A DNA stretch of 58,373 nt from Psychrobacter sp. UBA6766 (GCF_002453355.1 NZ_DKGQ01000019.1:1-58373); one strand, 5' to 3'; counted from the stretch's first letter, positions 1 to 11,300 are shown. Notes: a model not told the origin generated them from the letters alone. Numbers and translations: made by a program.

Positions 1-21
1 GGATTTGACGGCAGGGGTCAA
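1..21. repeat. Inverted repeat shared by the two window ends (left copy)
   Basis: Bases 1-21 are the exact reverse complement of 58352-58372. On the left they encode LTPAVKS within the IS1-family transposase; on the right they stand alone. This is what is expected when an assembly stops at a multi-copy insertion sequence. Confidence 0.8.
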
Positions 22-618
22 TCGGTGTCTCAAGCGACAGTTATTGCCTTCTATACCTACTGTATGCTGTTTGCCAATGCGTTTGTTATCTAGCTTGAAG
101 GCAGTGATAAAGCTGTCCCAGTTATCCATGCTAACAGAACCGTAACTTACTTTAAGTTGCTTAAGACGACATCGTAGCTTTCTTGCCGTTTTTAGGTCAC
201 GCTTGCCCCATACATAAGCGACAATCTCACTGGTAGCACGGTCATAAGCGTAAATGAGCCAAACTTTACGTTTCTTGCGGTACACGTAAGTCCAAAACTC
301 ATCAACCTCTAAGTGCTCATAGTAGCTCTTTTTAGGGGCAATCTTATAAATCGATGAGCCTAAGGTGCTAAGCACTTTGCCAATACTAACTGAGGCTATA
401 ATAGCAATGTCTCTAACACCACAACCTCTAACCGTCATTAGCCGTATAATGTCTTCTATTTTAGAATGACAGCCATGATAAGTTAAGGCATGATCGCCAA
501 TAAACTGACGCTTGCAGTCTTTACATTGGTAGTTCTGCTTGCCATAGCTTTTGATGCCATTCTTCTTTAAACTGGGACTGTGACAGTCGGGGCAGCTGAT
601 TTCTATTTGTGTCTTCAT
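1..618 (-). CDS. IS1-family transposase (partial, 3' end missing)
   Basis: DDE transposase of the IS1 family, which cuts and joins the ends of its element. The open frame starts at ATG 618 and runs off the window at base 1 (206 codons with no stop). The N-terminus has a zinc-ribbon-like CPDCHS...CKDC pair as in InsA. The catalytic acidic residues are visible in EVDEFW, SMDNW and VGIEGNN, the last matching the InsB signature. InsA and InsB regions sit in one uninterrupted frame, so no programmed frameshift is needed in this copy. The C-terminal 30 or so residues of a normal IS1 transposase are missing only because the window ends. Confidence 0.85.
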   Translation of the reverse strand, partial: MKTQIEISCPDCHSPSLKKNGIKSYGKQNYQCKDCKRQFIGDHALTYHGCHSKIEDIIRLMTVRGCGVRDIAIIASVSIGKVLSTLGSSIYKIAPKKSYYEHLEVDEFWTYVYRKKRKVWLIYAYDRATSEIVAYVWGKRDLKTARKLRCRLKQLKVSYGSVSMDNWDSFITAFKLDNKRIGKQHTVGIEGNNCRLRHRLTPAVKS

Positions 619-817
619 AACCTCAAATATATCAGCTTGCTTCGGCTGTCACTCCTCCTTTTATTTCCTCAGCATACTTTCTGATACACCACCAAATAAG
701 TTAATGGCCTGTACTGTTGAGGGTGGGATTAACTAAATAGGTGATCCCAAAGTGGTTAGCAGGAAAGTTTAGAAGATAATGATAAAAATTTAAAACTATA
801 TTAAAGAGATTCTTATA

Positions 818-2575
818 ATGGCGTACCAAACCCCTATCACCATCAAGTCAGCTATTGATAATATTAAAAAGCGCAACTATGTACTGCCCTCTATTCAGCG
901 TGAATTTGTTTGGGATACATATCAAATCGAAACTTTATTTGATTCATTGATGCGAGATTATCCAATCAGTACCTTTCTTTTTTGGAAAGTAAATAAAAAC
1001 AAAATAAAAGATTTCCAGTTTTATGAGTTTCTAAAAAACTATCATGAAAAAGACAATAGGCATAACCGTAAAGCAGAGTTGAGCGGTGATGAAGATATCA
1101 TTGCGTTACTAGATGGTCAGCAAAGAATGACTTCAATGTATGTTGCGCTCACTGGAACGTATGCAAAGAAAATACCTTATTATCGGTGGGATAGTGCACA
1201 TGCTTTTCCTGCTAAAAAACTCTATTTGAATTTACTAAAACCAGCAGAAGAGCTTGAAGTCGAATACGACTTTAAATTCTTAACAGAGGATGAAGCTCAA
1301 CCTACAGATGGTTATTTTTGGTTCGAATGTGGGAAAATATTAGAAATTACTGATATGGGTAAATCATCCATGTTTCTAGTAGAAAACAAATTGATGGATA
1401 CTTCTGTTTACAGCGGGGAGGAGTGCGCATTTGCCATTAATACACTTAATGGCTTTTTCAATGTGATCCACCAAAAAGGTACCATCAGCTATTACTTAGA
1501 AGAAAGCGAGGAACTTGACAAAGTCTTGCAAATATTTATTAGAACCAACAGTGGTGGAACCAAGCTAAGCTATTCTGACCTTTTGTTATCTATCGCAACA
1601 GCAGAATGGCAAGAAAAGGCTGCACGTGAAGTTATTCATGAGTTTGTTGATGAGATAAATATGATCGGGGATGGTTTCGCTTTCAACAAAGATATTGTTC
1701 TGAAATCATGTCTCGTATTAGCAGATTTCGATGTTAAGTTTAAGATCAATAACTTTACTAAGAATAATATGATTGTGATTGAGCGTAATTGGGATGAAAC
1801 CTCTCAGGCAATGCGCTCTGCCATTCAGTTAGTATCTAAGCTTGGCTACAGTCGAGATAATTTAACGGCAACTAACACGATCATCCCGATTGCATACTTT
1901 ATTTATAAAAACAAATTCTCAGACAGTATCGTCCATTCTAGCCAGCGTGAAGATGATAGAAAAGCAATTAAAGAATGGTTAGCAAGAGTGCTATTGAAGG
2001 GCGTGTTTGGTGGTCAACCAGATAGCATTTACCCAAAAATGCGTGATCTAGTTAATGAAAACTTAGGTAAGTTTCCGTTACAAGAAACGATTGCATATTA
2101 TAGAGGAAGTCGTAAATCTATTAGTTTTAGTGAGGATGATATTGAAAGCTTGCTAGACCTGCAGTACGGTAAAGCTAAAACCTATTGCGCTCTTACTCTT
2201 TTATACCCAGGCTTGAACTACAACTTTAAATATCACCAAGACCATATTCATCCATCATCTTTTTTTAATAAAAAATACTTGCGAAAAATGGGGTTGAGTG
2301 AAGAGGATGTTGAAGCTTATATTACTGTATGCAATGGCTTGCCGAATCTACAATTACTGCAATCGACACAAAACATCCAAAAAAGCGACAAGTCTTTAGT
2401 TGATTGGTTGTCGCTCACTTATACGTCTCTTTCTGATAAAGAGAGCTTTTTAAGGCAGAATTATATTGGTACTAGTGACTCTCTGAGCTTTGATGATTTC
2501 CTTGATTTTATCGTTGCTAGACGCACAGCTTTAAAAAATCAGTTTATGAATATGCTTAATGTTAGCTCTGTTTAG
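818..2575 (+). CDS. GmrSD/BrxU-like DUF262 + DUF1524 type IV restriction protein
   Basis: Probable modification-dependent restriction nuclease of the GmrSD family, which uses nucleotide binding in the DUF262 part and an HNH-type nuclease in the DUF1524 part to cut DNA with modified cytosines. The N-terminal family signature is IQREFVW (26-32), followed by DGQQR (99-103), the nucleotide-handling motif of DUF262. Near the C-terminus HQDHIHP (473-479) and the following NGLPNLQLL give the histidine nuclease core of DUF1524. At 585 aa it has the size of single-chain GmrSD/BrxU proteins. It sits 164 bp upstream of the BREX genes in the same direction. BrxU of other BREX islands plays the same complementary role against phages with modified DNA. 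Family call is firm; which modification it recognises cannot be read from the sequence. Confidence 0.82.
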   Translation: MAYQTPITIKSAIDNIKKRNYVLPSIQREFVWDTYQIETLFDSLMRDYPISTFLFWKVNKNKIKDFQFYEFLKNYHEKDNRHNRKAELSGDEDIIALLDGQQRMTSMYVALTGTYAKKIPYYRWDSAHAFPAKKLYLNLLKPAEELEVEYDFKFLTEDEAQPTDGYFWFECGKILEITDMGKSSMFLVENKLMDTSVYSGEECAFAINTLNGFFNVIHQKGTISYYLEESEELDKVLQIFIRTNSGGTKLSYSDLLLSIATAEWQEKAAREVIHEFVDEINMIGDGFAFNKDIVLKSCLVLADFDVKFKINNFTKNNMIVIERNWDETSQAMRSAIQLVSKLGYSRDNLTATNTIIPIAYFIYKNKFSDSIVHSSQREDDRKAIKEWLARVLLKGVFGGQPDSIYPKMRDLVNENLGKFPLQETIAYYRGSRKSISFSEDDIESLLDLQYGKAKTYCALTLLYPGLNYNFKYHQDHIHPSSFFNKKYLRKMGLSEEDVEAYITVCNGLPNLQLLQSTQNIQKSDKSLVDWLSLTYTSLSDKESFLRQNYIGTSDSLSFDDFLDFIVARRTALKNQFMNMLNVSSV

Positions 2576-2739
2576 ATGTTATCACTTGATAAGCTTACTC
2601 AGAGACTCAGTTAAAGTGAACCTTTGAATTCAATATCTTAAAACACATTACGTCCAGACCTAGTAAGTTAGGGCTATAAATAAAACCTAAATGCGAACAT
2701 TTTAGGAATTAATAAGTGGAAATTAGGAAGTAATAGTCC

Positions 2740-3255
2740 ATGAATCTAAACGAGTTAATAGCAAAGACTAGAGTATTGATAGGATACTTAGGCGAAAGCA
2801 ATCAGTTCAATTGGTGGAGTAGTGGTTTCTATACGCCAGCTAGTATGGCTTATCTATCCCCGATATATCCAAGAACGATATTTCTAGCCCAATATAATGG
2901 AGTTTGTGAAGCATCTAGAAAAACACATGATGAGCACATTGGAGTGGGAAAGACCTACCATCTATATAGACTGCCTGATGCTATAGAGCGCAATGTCTTT
3001 AGATGTATTCAAGATCAAAATTTAGAAAGTTATTTAAAAGACATTATACAAAGCTCTGAGAGCGCTATTGATGCACTAAGTGAGTTAGTAAATAAAGAAC
3101 TTCTGAATAAAAGTAAAGATCGAAATGAAGGGCCGACTAACATAGGTGTCTATAACGATGAAGAATTAGAAAACTCTTTATTAAAGATGATTGTTCATTA
3201 TATAGATGCGTTCGAAAACAATTATAAATGTTTTCCTTATTTAAGGGAGTCGTAA
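2740..3255 (+). CDS. brxE: BrxE-like BREX accessory protein
   Basis: A 171-aa protein that resembles, from memory, the BrxE family found at the head of some BREX operons. The N-terminal stretch has the pattern I-GYLGE followed by FNWWSSGF (23-30), then a PRT segment and a conserved-looking THDEHIG and YHLYRLP region. No enzyme motif is visible. Its stop codon overlaps the brxA start (TAATG at 3253-3257), so it is translationally coupled to brxA and belongs to the operon. BrxE is best known from type 6 BREX, so its presence ahead of a type 1 set is notable. The biochemical role of BrxE is unknown. The name is a moderate-confidence assignment; the operon membership is clear. Confidence 0.55.
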   Translation: MNLNELIAKTRVLIGYLGESNQFNWWSSGFYTPASMAYLSPIYPRTIFLAQYNGVCEASRKTHDEHIGVGKTYHLYRLPDAIERNVFRCIQDQNLESYLKDIIQSSESAIDALSELVNKELLNKSKDRNEGPTNIGVYNDEELENSLLKMIVHYIDAFENNYKCFPYLRES

Positions 3256-4046
3256 TGAGCTCTGAGAGTGATAAAAAGTACTATACAACTCAGCTTGGAG
3301 CTGGATTAGGACTGATTGAAGAAACAAAGATATTGCTTAACTTATATCAGCCAGGAATGACAGTCGCTGAGCTTTATGAAATTGCCTTAAGTTCGGGTTA
3401 CTTCCCTTCTGTAACTGCACGGCGATTACGGAATATTATCGCAGAGTGTTTTTCTCCACGTTATATGAAGACCGATAGTGCTGTCCATTTAAAATCACTT
3501 AGTAATGCTATGTCTTCACAAAGCATCAACCAAGTTCTTCTTATTCATACTGCTCTTGCAAACCAAGTTTTAGAGGACTTTATTATAGAAGTTTATTGGC
3601 AGCGCTATATAGGAGGTTATGATGAGATATCTGTTAGCGAAGCTAGAGAGTTTGTTACGAATGCAGTAAATGAAGGGAAGACGCAAAAACCGTGGGCAGA
3701 ATCAGTTATAAAGCGAGTATCCTCCTATGTGGTTGGGTGCTGTGCTGACTACGGGCTTTTATCTTCTGGTAGAGCTTCAAAACGAGCTATATTACCAGTA
3801 AGGATCCAGGGTGATGTCTCGTTATATTTGGCCTACTGGTTGCATCTATCTGGTTTAGGAGATAACGCTGTTATTAATCATTCAGCATGGAAGTTATTTG
3901 GTCTGGAACCGATGGATGTACGCGAAGAATTGAAAAAAATGGCAAAAAATAATTGGTTAATTGTCCAGTCTGCTGGCGAGGTAACTCGTATAAGTTGGCA
4001 GTTCAGTACTATGGAGGAGGTAATAAATGTCATCTCTAACAAATGA
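3255..4046 (+). CDS. brxA: BREX protein BrxA (DUF1819)
   Basis: BrxA is a small conserved BREX component with a DNA-binding fold. The start at ATG 3255 is preferred over an in-frame upstream codon at 3228, because AAGGGAG lies just ahead of it and the codon overlaps the upstream stop. This gives about 263 aa, normal for BrxA. Family features are the early GAGLGLIEETKILL helix, the SVTARRLRN segment and FSPRYM. The 3' end overlaps brxB by 20 bp. Order brxA-brxB-brxC is the hallmark of BREX operons, which makes the assignment secure. Confidence 0.9.
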   Translation: MSSESDKKYYTTQLGAGLGLIEETKILLNLYQPGMTVAELYEIALSSGYFPSVTARRLRNIIAECFSPRYMKTDSAVHLKSLSNAMSSQSINQVLLIHTALANQVLEDFIIEVYWQRYIGGYDEISVSEAREFVTNAVNEGKTQKPWAESVIKRVSSYVVGCCADYGLLSSGRASKRAILPVRIQGDVSLYLAYWLHLSGLGDNAVINHSAWKLFGLEPMDVREELKKMAKNNWLIVQSAGEVTRISWQFSTMEEVINVISNK

Positions 4047-4608
4047 CTTTAAAGGCCTAATGGAAAAAGTTGATGCAGGCAGAGAGTTTGGGCACGCCAG
4101 CTTTGAACCAATCTATTATTTGATCTTTGCTCCTAGCCAAATTTTAGATGTGAAGCGTGAGCTACCAGCGTGGATAGCGACTTTAAAAAATAATGGCTGG
4201 GATGTCTCTGTTTTTTCTATGACTCAAGCGATCCAAGAGCTTTTTGATAGTATGCCTCCATTTATTAAGAAGACTTGGACAACTCAAGATGCTAAGTCAC
4301 CTTTAGACTGGGAAAAGACAAACAAGTCACTTGCCGAGGCTGTTAATAAAAAAGGGGCTTTACAGTCTCAATTAGAAAAAAAGCTAAAAGAGTTAGAAGA
4401 AGACTCAAAAGCCATTTTGCTAATAACCGATACAGAAGCACTACATCCCTATATACGCATAGGCTCTATAGAAAGTCAGCTATATGGAAAGTTTAAGGTG
4501 CCGACCATCATCTTATATCCTGGTGTAAGTACGGGAAAGACCCAGCTAAAGTTCTTAGGGTTTTATCCAGAAGATGGTAACTACCGTTCAGTTCATCATG
4601 GTGGTTAA
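4027..4608 (+). CDS. brxB: BREX protein BrxB (DUF1788)
   Basis: BrxB is a conserved component of unknown biochemical role. The 193-aa protein matches the DUF1788 family in length. Visible features are the EPIYYLIFAP and ILDVKRELPAW segments near the N-terminus, and a C-terminal LYGKFKVPTIILYPG stretch. The gene starts inside the 3' end of brxA with a strong GGAGG ribosome binding site 6-7 bases ahead of ATG 4027, so it can be translated independently of coupling. It lies 63 bp upstream of brxC. Confidence 0.9.
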   Translation: MSSLTNDFKGLMEKVDAGREFGHASFEPIYYLIFAPSQILDVKRELPAWIATLKNNGWDVSVFSMTQAIQELFDSMPPFIKKTWTTQDAKSPLDWEKTNKSLAEAVNKKGALQSQLEKKLKELEEDSKAILLITDTEALHPYIRIGSIESQLYGKFKVPTIILYPGVSTGKTQLKFLGFYPEDGNYRSVHHGG

Positions 4609-4671
4609 TTAAACAAAGCATGAAAAATCGACTATAAATAACCAATAAATTATCCATCAAAAGAGAAGAAA

Positions 4672-7600
4672 ATGGAAATTAAGACCCTATTTGATAGTAA
4701 TAAAGACATATATCGTAATATTGAAAAAGTTATCACCTATGGCGTGTCTCAAGAAGACCGTTTGCGAGCTGAGATTTCGGAGTATGTGGTTACAGACAGT
4801 ATAGAAGACCAGTTCGAAAAACTGCTGAGAAAAATGCAGGATGCTATGGAAGCAGGTGGTCAAAATGAAGTAGGTGTTTGGGTATCTGGATTCTATGGTT
4901 CAGGTAAAAGTTCTTTTACCAAATACCTTGGGTTGGCTTTTGACGATAATGTCACTATTGATGGCACACCTTTTATTCAGTACTTAGAGGATCGGTTGCA
5001 AAGGGCTACGACAAAGGCACTATTGAATACCGTTGCAAAGCGATTTCCAGCGGCTGTGATGATGTTGGACTTGGCTAGTGAACAGCTGGCAGGTGCAACC
5101 ATGGAGGAGGTGTCTACTGTTCTTTATTATAAGGTTTTACAATGGGCAGGGTATTCAAGAAACTTAAAAGTCGCTGCCTTTGAAAGAAAGCTGAAAAAAG
5201 ACAATCGGCATGAAGAGTTCCAGAATGTATTTAAAGAGTATACCCAAGGGTTGGAGTGGAGTGAATATCGCAATGATGAGTTAATCGTTGATAGTACCAT
5301 TCCTTCTATTGCGCATCAGATGTATCCAGAGGTTTTTAAAACAGAGAGTAGCTTAAGTACAGAAGATTCAGACTTCATACGTTTTGAGAATGACCGTGTT
5401 GAAGAGATGATTGAAATTGCCCGAGAGGCCTCAGGTAAAGAGCATATTATTTTTATTGTGGATGAGGTCGGTCAATATGTCGGCTCCAAGCAAGACCTAA
5501 TCTTAAACTTAGATGGCTTAGCTAAAAACCTGAAAAATATTGGCGATGGCAAGGTGTGGCTAATAGGTACGGCTCAGCAAACGTTAACAGAAGATGATCC
5601 AAAAGCATCTTTAAACTCACCAGAGCTATATAAGCTTAAAGATAGGTTTCCAATCCAAATTGACTTGGAAGCCAATGATATTAAAGAAATTTGTTATAGA
5701 CGCTTGTTGAGTAAATCTGCGCAAGGTGAACAAACTTTAGGCGACCTGTTTGATCAACATGGTCAAGCATTACGTAATCATACTAAGCTTGAGAACACTC
5801 AAGTATATGGTACAGACTTTGATAAACAAACATTCATTAATTTATATCCGTTTTTACCTGCGCACTTTGATATTTTACTACATCTCTTAGGTGCTCTTGC
5901 AAAGTCAACAGGCGGATTTGGGCTACGATCAGCTATTAAGGTGGTTCAGGATATATTGGTAGGCAGTACTAATGAGCACATCGCTATTGCGAGTCAACCA
6001 ATAGGTTGGCTAGCCAGTACTGTCACTATTTACGATGCACTTAGAAAAGACATTGAGAAAGGAGCGCCTTCTCTCTATCAGTCAGTACAAAAAGTAATTA
6101 TTCAGTACCCTAATTCAAAAATTCATCAAGAAGTCGCAAAAACAGTTTGTGTACTTCAAGTGTTGGGTAATCTGCCTATTACTACTCAAAACATCAGTGG
6201 TTTAATGCAATCTAGTATTGATACCAGTCTTAATGTGGATGAAGTGAAAAAAGCCGTTAATGATTTAATCAGTAACCAATTTATACCTTTTGGTGAAAAA
6301 GAAGGGTCATTTTGCTTTTTCAGCGAAAAGCTAAACGACATAGAGCAAGACCGTGCAAACTTTGCTTTAAGGAACTCTGAATTACAACGCATTCAAAATG
6401 AGGCTCTAAAAGAGGCCTATAAACCTTTGCCGTCAGCTAAAGTGAAGGATGGGGTATTAGTGGTATCCACTGGATTAAGAGCTGTTAATTCAGATGGCAG
6501 AGAGGTCATTATATCTGGGCATGGTAGTAACGCTATACAAACTGTGGTTGAGTTGGTTGACCCTCAGCAATATGAAAATATAAAAGAACGACTCATCGAT
6601 GATAGCCGACAAAAACTAAATGTACATAATATCTATCTCATCGGCCGTAAAAAACTAGATATGCAGAACTTAGCAGCTGATGTTTTTAGATGTATGGAAG
6701 TTGCTAATAAATATCGTAATGAGCCTGACCAAGAAGTTAAAGAGTATTGTGCGAGTCAAGGAGAGATCGCCAATCGTAAGCGTAATGAGTTAGAGCGATT
6801 AATTAAAGGTGGTTTACTTCAAGGCTCGTTTATCTTTAGAGGAGAAGTAGTCGCTGTAGATACGCTAAGTCAGGATTTGACTCAGGCAGCCAATAAGCAT
6901 TTAGGTGGTGTTGCAGAGCAGGTATACAATCGACATAGTGAGGCTCCACATAGAGCCCAAACCAATCTTGCTGAGAAGTTTTTGGGCGCAAACAGTTTAA
7001 ATGGTATCACAAGCGATATTGATCCTTTAGGTCTAGTGAAGCGTGAAAAAGGAACGCCTACAATTAATATCGAGCATAAAGCGCTTATTAGTATTAGGGA
7101 TATCGTTAAGCGCCAGGGCAATATTGAAGGCAGTCGTTTATTGGATGTATTCGCAGATGCTCCTTATGGTTGGTCTCAAGATACCATACGTTATTTGGTT
7201 GCGGCAATGCTATATGCTGGTGAGATAAAGGTTAAATCTGCCGGTCGTGAAATTGTAGTGACTGGGCAACATGCTATAGACGCTTTGAAAAATAATAATA
7301 GTTTTAAGAAAATAGGCATATCACTGCGTGATGAACGTCCAAGCAGAGATGTGATGGCCAAAGCTTCTGAGAGGCTAACAGAGTTGAGTGGAAACACAGT
7401 AGTGCCGTTAGAGAACGAAATTAGTAAGGCCACTACTAAGCTTTTCCCTACTCTACAACATCAATATGCTCCTCTGGCAGGCAAGTTAACTCGTCTCAGT
7501 CTTCAGGGTGTTGAGAGGCTAGAAGCTTTAGCGAATGATCTCAGAGATATCTTATCTAATGACGGTTCAGATGCACCAACTCGGCTAGGAGCCGAAGATT

Positions 7601-8313
7601 CTGAGCTTTACAGCAGCTTGAAGTGGGCCGCAGAGCTTGATAGAAGCTTTAAAAATGGTTTGGATGAGACGTTGACATTATTGCAATCGCATAGAGATGG
7701 ATTGAATGATTTTCCTGATAATGGAATCCCCGGACAACTGAAATCGGATTTAGCAGAGATGCTTGAAAGCCTAGATCAGCGTCTAATGATGCCTGATTTT
7801 TATAAACATAGCACTGATTTTTCCTCCGCTTTAACAGAGATAAAAAGTAAAGTAGCGCAGACTGTTGAGCAGATGTTACATAAACAAAGTGAGAGTATAA
7901 AATCCGCAAAGCAAGATTTACGTAACGTGCCTGAATGGTCAGCATTGATTCAACAAGAGCAAGATAATGCAGTGAGTGGGCTTGATGGAGTATTCAAATC
8001 TGTATCCAAAGATATAGAGGGATTAAAAGCCTTACTGCGACAAGAGCATGATTTTAATTACTTGTTGCAAGACATTAAATCTAGCGTGGTTAAAACGGTA
8101 CAAAAGCGCCAGCAAGAAAAAGTAGTCGAAGAGCAAAAGATAGACTATCAAGAAGGTAGGACTGTATTGACTCGGAAAATGACGATTAAGCCAGCTATTA
8201 CTAGTATGACAGAGTTAAATCAGCTGATTAATGAGTTGAAGCGTCTGCAAGGTGAGCTACAACAGGCTCATGAGTTTGAATTAAATTTGTCTTTTGATGA
8301 TACTAACGAGTAG
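4672..8313 (+). CDS. brxC: BREX protein BrxC, large P-loop ATPase (DUF499-like)
   Basis: BrxC is the large ATPase of BREX (1213 aa, typical is about 1200), needed for both host methylation and phage exclusion. The Walker A motif GFYGSGKS is at 73-80 and the Walker B segment IFIVDEVG carries D264-E265. The N-terminus has the family pattern IKTLFDSNKDIYRNIEKVI. Towards the C-terminus are long charged helices likely to be coiled coil, consistent with an elongated assembly. It is spaced 11 bp from pglX. No frameshift or missing motif is visible, so the protein should be functional. Confidence 0.93.
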   Translation: MEIKTLFDSNKDIYRNIEKVITYGVSQEDRLRAEISEYVVTDSIEDQFEKLLRKMQDAMEAGGQNEVGVWVSGFYGSGKSSFTKYLGLAFDDNVTIDGTPFIQYLEDRLQRATTKALLNTVAKRFPAAVMMLDLASEQLAGATMEEVSTVLYYKVLQWAGYSRNLKVAAFERKLKKDNRHEEFQNVFKEYTQGLEWSEYRNDELIVDSTIPSIAHQMYPEVFKTESSLSTEDSDFIRFENDRVEEMIEIAREASGKEHIIFIVDEVGQYVGSKQDLILNLDGLAKNLKNIGDGKVWLIGTAQQTLTEDDPKASLNSPELYKLKDRFPIQIDLEANDIKEICYRRLLSKSAQGEQTLGDLFDQHGQALRNHTKLENTQVYGTDFDKQTFINLYPFLPAHFDILLHLLGALAKSTGGFGLRSAIKVVQDILVGSTNEHIAIASQPIGWLASTVTIYDALRKDIEKGAPSLYQSVQKVIIQYPNSKIHQEVAKTVCVLQVLGNLPITTQNISGLMQSSIDTSLNVDEVKKAVNDLISNQFIPFGEKEGSFCFFSEKLNDIEQDRANFALRNSELQRIQNEALKEAYKPLPSAKVKDGVLVVSTGLRAVNSDGREVIISGHGSNAIQTVVELVDPQQYENIKERLIDDSRQKLNVHNIYLIGRKKLDMQNLAADVFRCMEVANKYRNEPDQEVKEYCASQGEIANRKRNELERLIKGGLLQGSFIFRGEVVAVDTLSQDLTQAANKHLGGVAEQVYNRHSEAPHRAQTNLAEKFLGANSLNGITSDIDPLGLVKREKGTPTINIEHKALISIRDIVKRQGNIEGSRLLDVFADAPYGWSQDTIRYLVAAMLYAGEIKVKSAGREIVVTGQHAIDALKNNNSFKKIGISLRDERPSRDVMAKASERLTELSGNTVVPLENEISKATTKLFPTLQHQYAPLAGKLTRLSLQGVERLEALANDLRDILSNDGSDAPTRLGAEDSELYSSLKWAAELDRSFKNGLDETLTLLQSHRDGLNDFPDNGIPGQLKSDLAEMLESLDQRLMMPDFYKHSTDFSSALTEIKSKVAQTVEQMLHKQSESIKSAKQDLRNVPEWSALIQQEQDNAVSGLDGVFKSVSKDIEGLKALLRQEHDFNYLLQDIKSSVVKTVQKRQQEKVVEEQKIDYQEGRTVLTRKMTIKPAITSMTELNQLINELKRLQGELQQAHEFELNLSFDDTNE

Positions 8314-8324
8314 GAGAAGTACTT

Positions 8325-11300
8325 ATGGCATTTGATCAAACTACTCGTAACCGCTTACAGTCTTTTGTTAGTAAAGCACGAGCTATCTTGAGTGAAGAGT
8401 TTACGCGGCAGCTGCAAGCGACATACGGATTAGATCCCAAGCAAGGGACAATTGCTGATATAGATTCACTGAGCCATTTAGATAACTATCAGCTGCAAAC
8501 GGCTCATATCTTACGTGATACATTGCAGCATTATATGACTACAACGGCCAGTAAAACTCAAAAAGAACAAGTCAAACTTGTGTTAGAGCGTATTGTACGA
8601 GAGCAGGCTTTTACGGTTCTAAATCGCTTAGCTGCCTTACGTATGGCAGAAGCACGTGGCTTTCTACTGGAGTCGATTGGCTCTGGATATAGTTCGCAAG
8701 GCTTTCAGCTCTATCAAATGCTAGAGGACGGGAGCCATGGAGAAACAGGTGACGCATATCAGAGCTACCTGTTTAGCCTATTTGATGAGTTCGGTCTGGA
8801 TCTAGCGGTATTGTTTGATCGCTTTAGTGTTCAAGGTCGCTTATTCCCTCGCGAGACGGCTTTATTGCAGTTGCTTGAACAAATTAATGACTACGAAATT
8901 GAGCCTTTATGGGCAGAAGATGAAACTATTGGGTGGATTTATCAGTATTTTAATTCTCAAGAAGAGCGTAAAAAAATGCGCTCTGAGTCTTCAGCGCCTC
9001 GTAATAGCCGTGAGTTAGCTGTTCGAAACCAGTTTTTCACCCCACGCTATGTGGTGGAGTTTTTGACTGATAATACCTTAGGACGCATTTGGTATGAAAT
9101 GACTAAAGGTAATACTGCGTTGGTTGATAGCTGTCAATATCTGGTTAAACGCCCTAACGAGGTATTTTTAAGTCAAGGCGAAATCAGCCCTATTCAAAGT
9201 GAGTCAAATCTTGATGAGAATGTAGAGGCGATGACGCAAGAAGAGATTTTGAGTCAGCCTGTTTATATTCCGCACCGACCGCTAAAAGATCCTCGTACTA
9301 TTAGAATGTTAGATCCGGCATGTGGATCTATGCATTTTGGTCTCTACGCCTTTGATCTATTTGAGCATATTTATCTCGAATCGTGGCAAATTGAAGCAGA
9401 ACAAGGTGCAGACGTATTTAAAAGAGAATCAGATTTAGTATCCTTGCACAGTACTTTTGAAGATATAGAGTCCTTTAAACAGCAAATTCCGAAGCTGATT
9501 ATCGAATACAATATTCATGGTGTAGATATCGATCCACGAGCTGTTCAGATTGCAGGACTAAGCTTATGGCAGCGCGCGCAGCGTGCCTGGCATGAGCAAG
9601 CTATAAAACCCAATCAGCGTCCCACGATTGTAAAGTCAAACATTGTCTGTGCAGAGCCGATGCCAGGGGAGCAGAACTTATTAAAAGAGTTTGCCAGCAC
9701 TTTAAACCCTCCTGCATTAGGTCAACTAGTAGAAGTTATCTTTGAAAAGATGGCGCTGGCAGGCGAGGCAGGAACGTTGTTAAAAATAGAGCAGGAGATA
9801 GAGTCTGCTATCAGCAAAGCCCGCCAACAATGGGACAAAACTAAAGATGTTAATGGCGGCATAAGAGATCTTTTTGCAGAAGAGCTGTTAGCAGCTACTC
9901 CTCAGAAAGAGCTAGGTTTTGACCTAAGTGGTATTGATGATGAAACCTTTTGGGAAGATGCTGAGCAGCTTATTTTAAAGGCATTAAAAGACTACTCAGA
10001 AAAAGCAGGATCATTAGTAGCTGAAAAACGACTGTTTGCTGAAGACGCTGCTAAAGGCTTTGCTTTCATTGATTTAAGTCGTAAACGGTTTGATGTAGTA
10101 TTAATGAACCCACCATTCGGGGACTCAGCTATAAAAGCAAAAAAATATGTTATAGAAAATTATGATGACTGTTTTTATGATGTATTTGGAGCTTTTGTAA
10201 AGCGTGGTTCATATATGTTAGTTAATGGGGGTTTGCTAGGAGCATTAACTAGTAGGACTGGCTTTTATCTATCTAGACTTGAAAGTTGGAGAAGAGATAT
10301 AGTTTTTGGAAACTCTCAAATGAGACTTATGGCTGATCTAGGGTTAGGGGTGCTTGATAATGCTATGGTCGAAACAGCTGCTTATACATTGGAGAGAGAT
10401 GTTGGTTCAGAAAATTCAAAAGTCTGTTTCTTTGGGTTGATGGATGAAAAGGATAAAGAATCAAACTTGTTGAAGGCTACACAAGGTAAAGGTAATGACA
10501 TAACACACTTAGCAAGTTCGAAAGCTTTGAGTATCTTGCCAGGCGCACCCTTGTCATACTGGGCCTCTGATATTAAAAGGCAAGTGTTTTCGAAATATCC
10601 TTCGTTTTCAGATATTCAAGGAGAAATTAAGCAAGGTTTAGCAACTGGAGACGATTATAGGTTTCTGAGATCTATATGGGAGGTTCCAGAAAAAAATATG
10701 GGTATTGAAAAAACATGGATTCCTTTTGCAAAAGGTGGAGAGTATCAAAAATACTATTATGACCTTGATCTAGTAGTTAACTGGAGCAAAGGAGCTAAAG
10801 AAACTTATAGTCTTAGAACTACTCAGTTTCCTGTCTTATTAACTAAGAACGCAGATAAATACCTTTACCGTAAAGGTTTGACTTATCCGCAGCGAACCCA
10901 AAAAGGGTTTAGCGTAAGGCAATTGCCGGAAAACTGCATTTTTGGTGGTAAGGGACCAGCAATATTCCCGGAAGATGATAGTGAACTTCTATACTACCTA
11001 GGATTATTTAACTCGGATATAGCAGAAGAGCTAATTCAGTTACTTATCTGCTTTGGTTCATATAATGAGGGGTATGTTTCTAAACTTCCTATACCTAAAG
11101 CTAGTAAAGAAGATAAAGATCTAGTTTCAAAAATTACATTATTATTGGCGGGTCAGAAGTGGAGCGCCGGACTCTCTAATGAACTCACTTTAAACTACCA
11201 GAATCCTTATGTTGGAAATCTATTAAGTGATAGTGATGAGTATGCCCTAGCTCTATTTTTAAATAGGTATGTTATGTTTTTATACGGTTTAGAAGATAAG

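Larger units (their letters stand above)
1..693 (-). mobile_element. IS1-family insertion sequence, cut by the left edge of the window
   Basis: The element reads on the minus strand and enters from position 693. Its outer end begins GGTGGTGTATCAGAAAGTAT (minus strand), which resembles the GGTGATG-type terminal repeat of IS1. A short leader with a GGAGGAG ribosome binding site precedes the transposase. The other terminus lies outside the window. It borders the defence island and may have helped bring it in or delimit it; this is inference. Confidence 0.8.

Noticed and set aside
7649..7945. 98-codon minus-strand frame inside brxC
   Set aside because: Shadow of brxC; no supporting signals.
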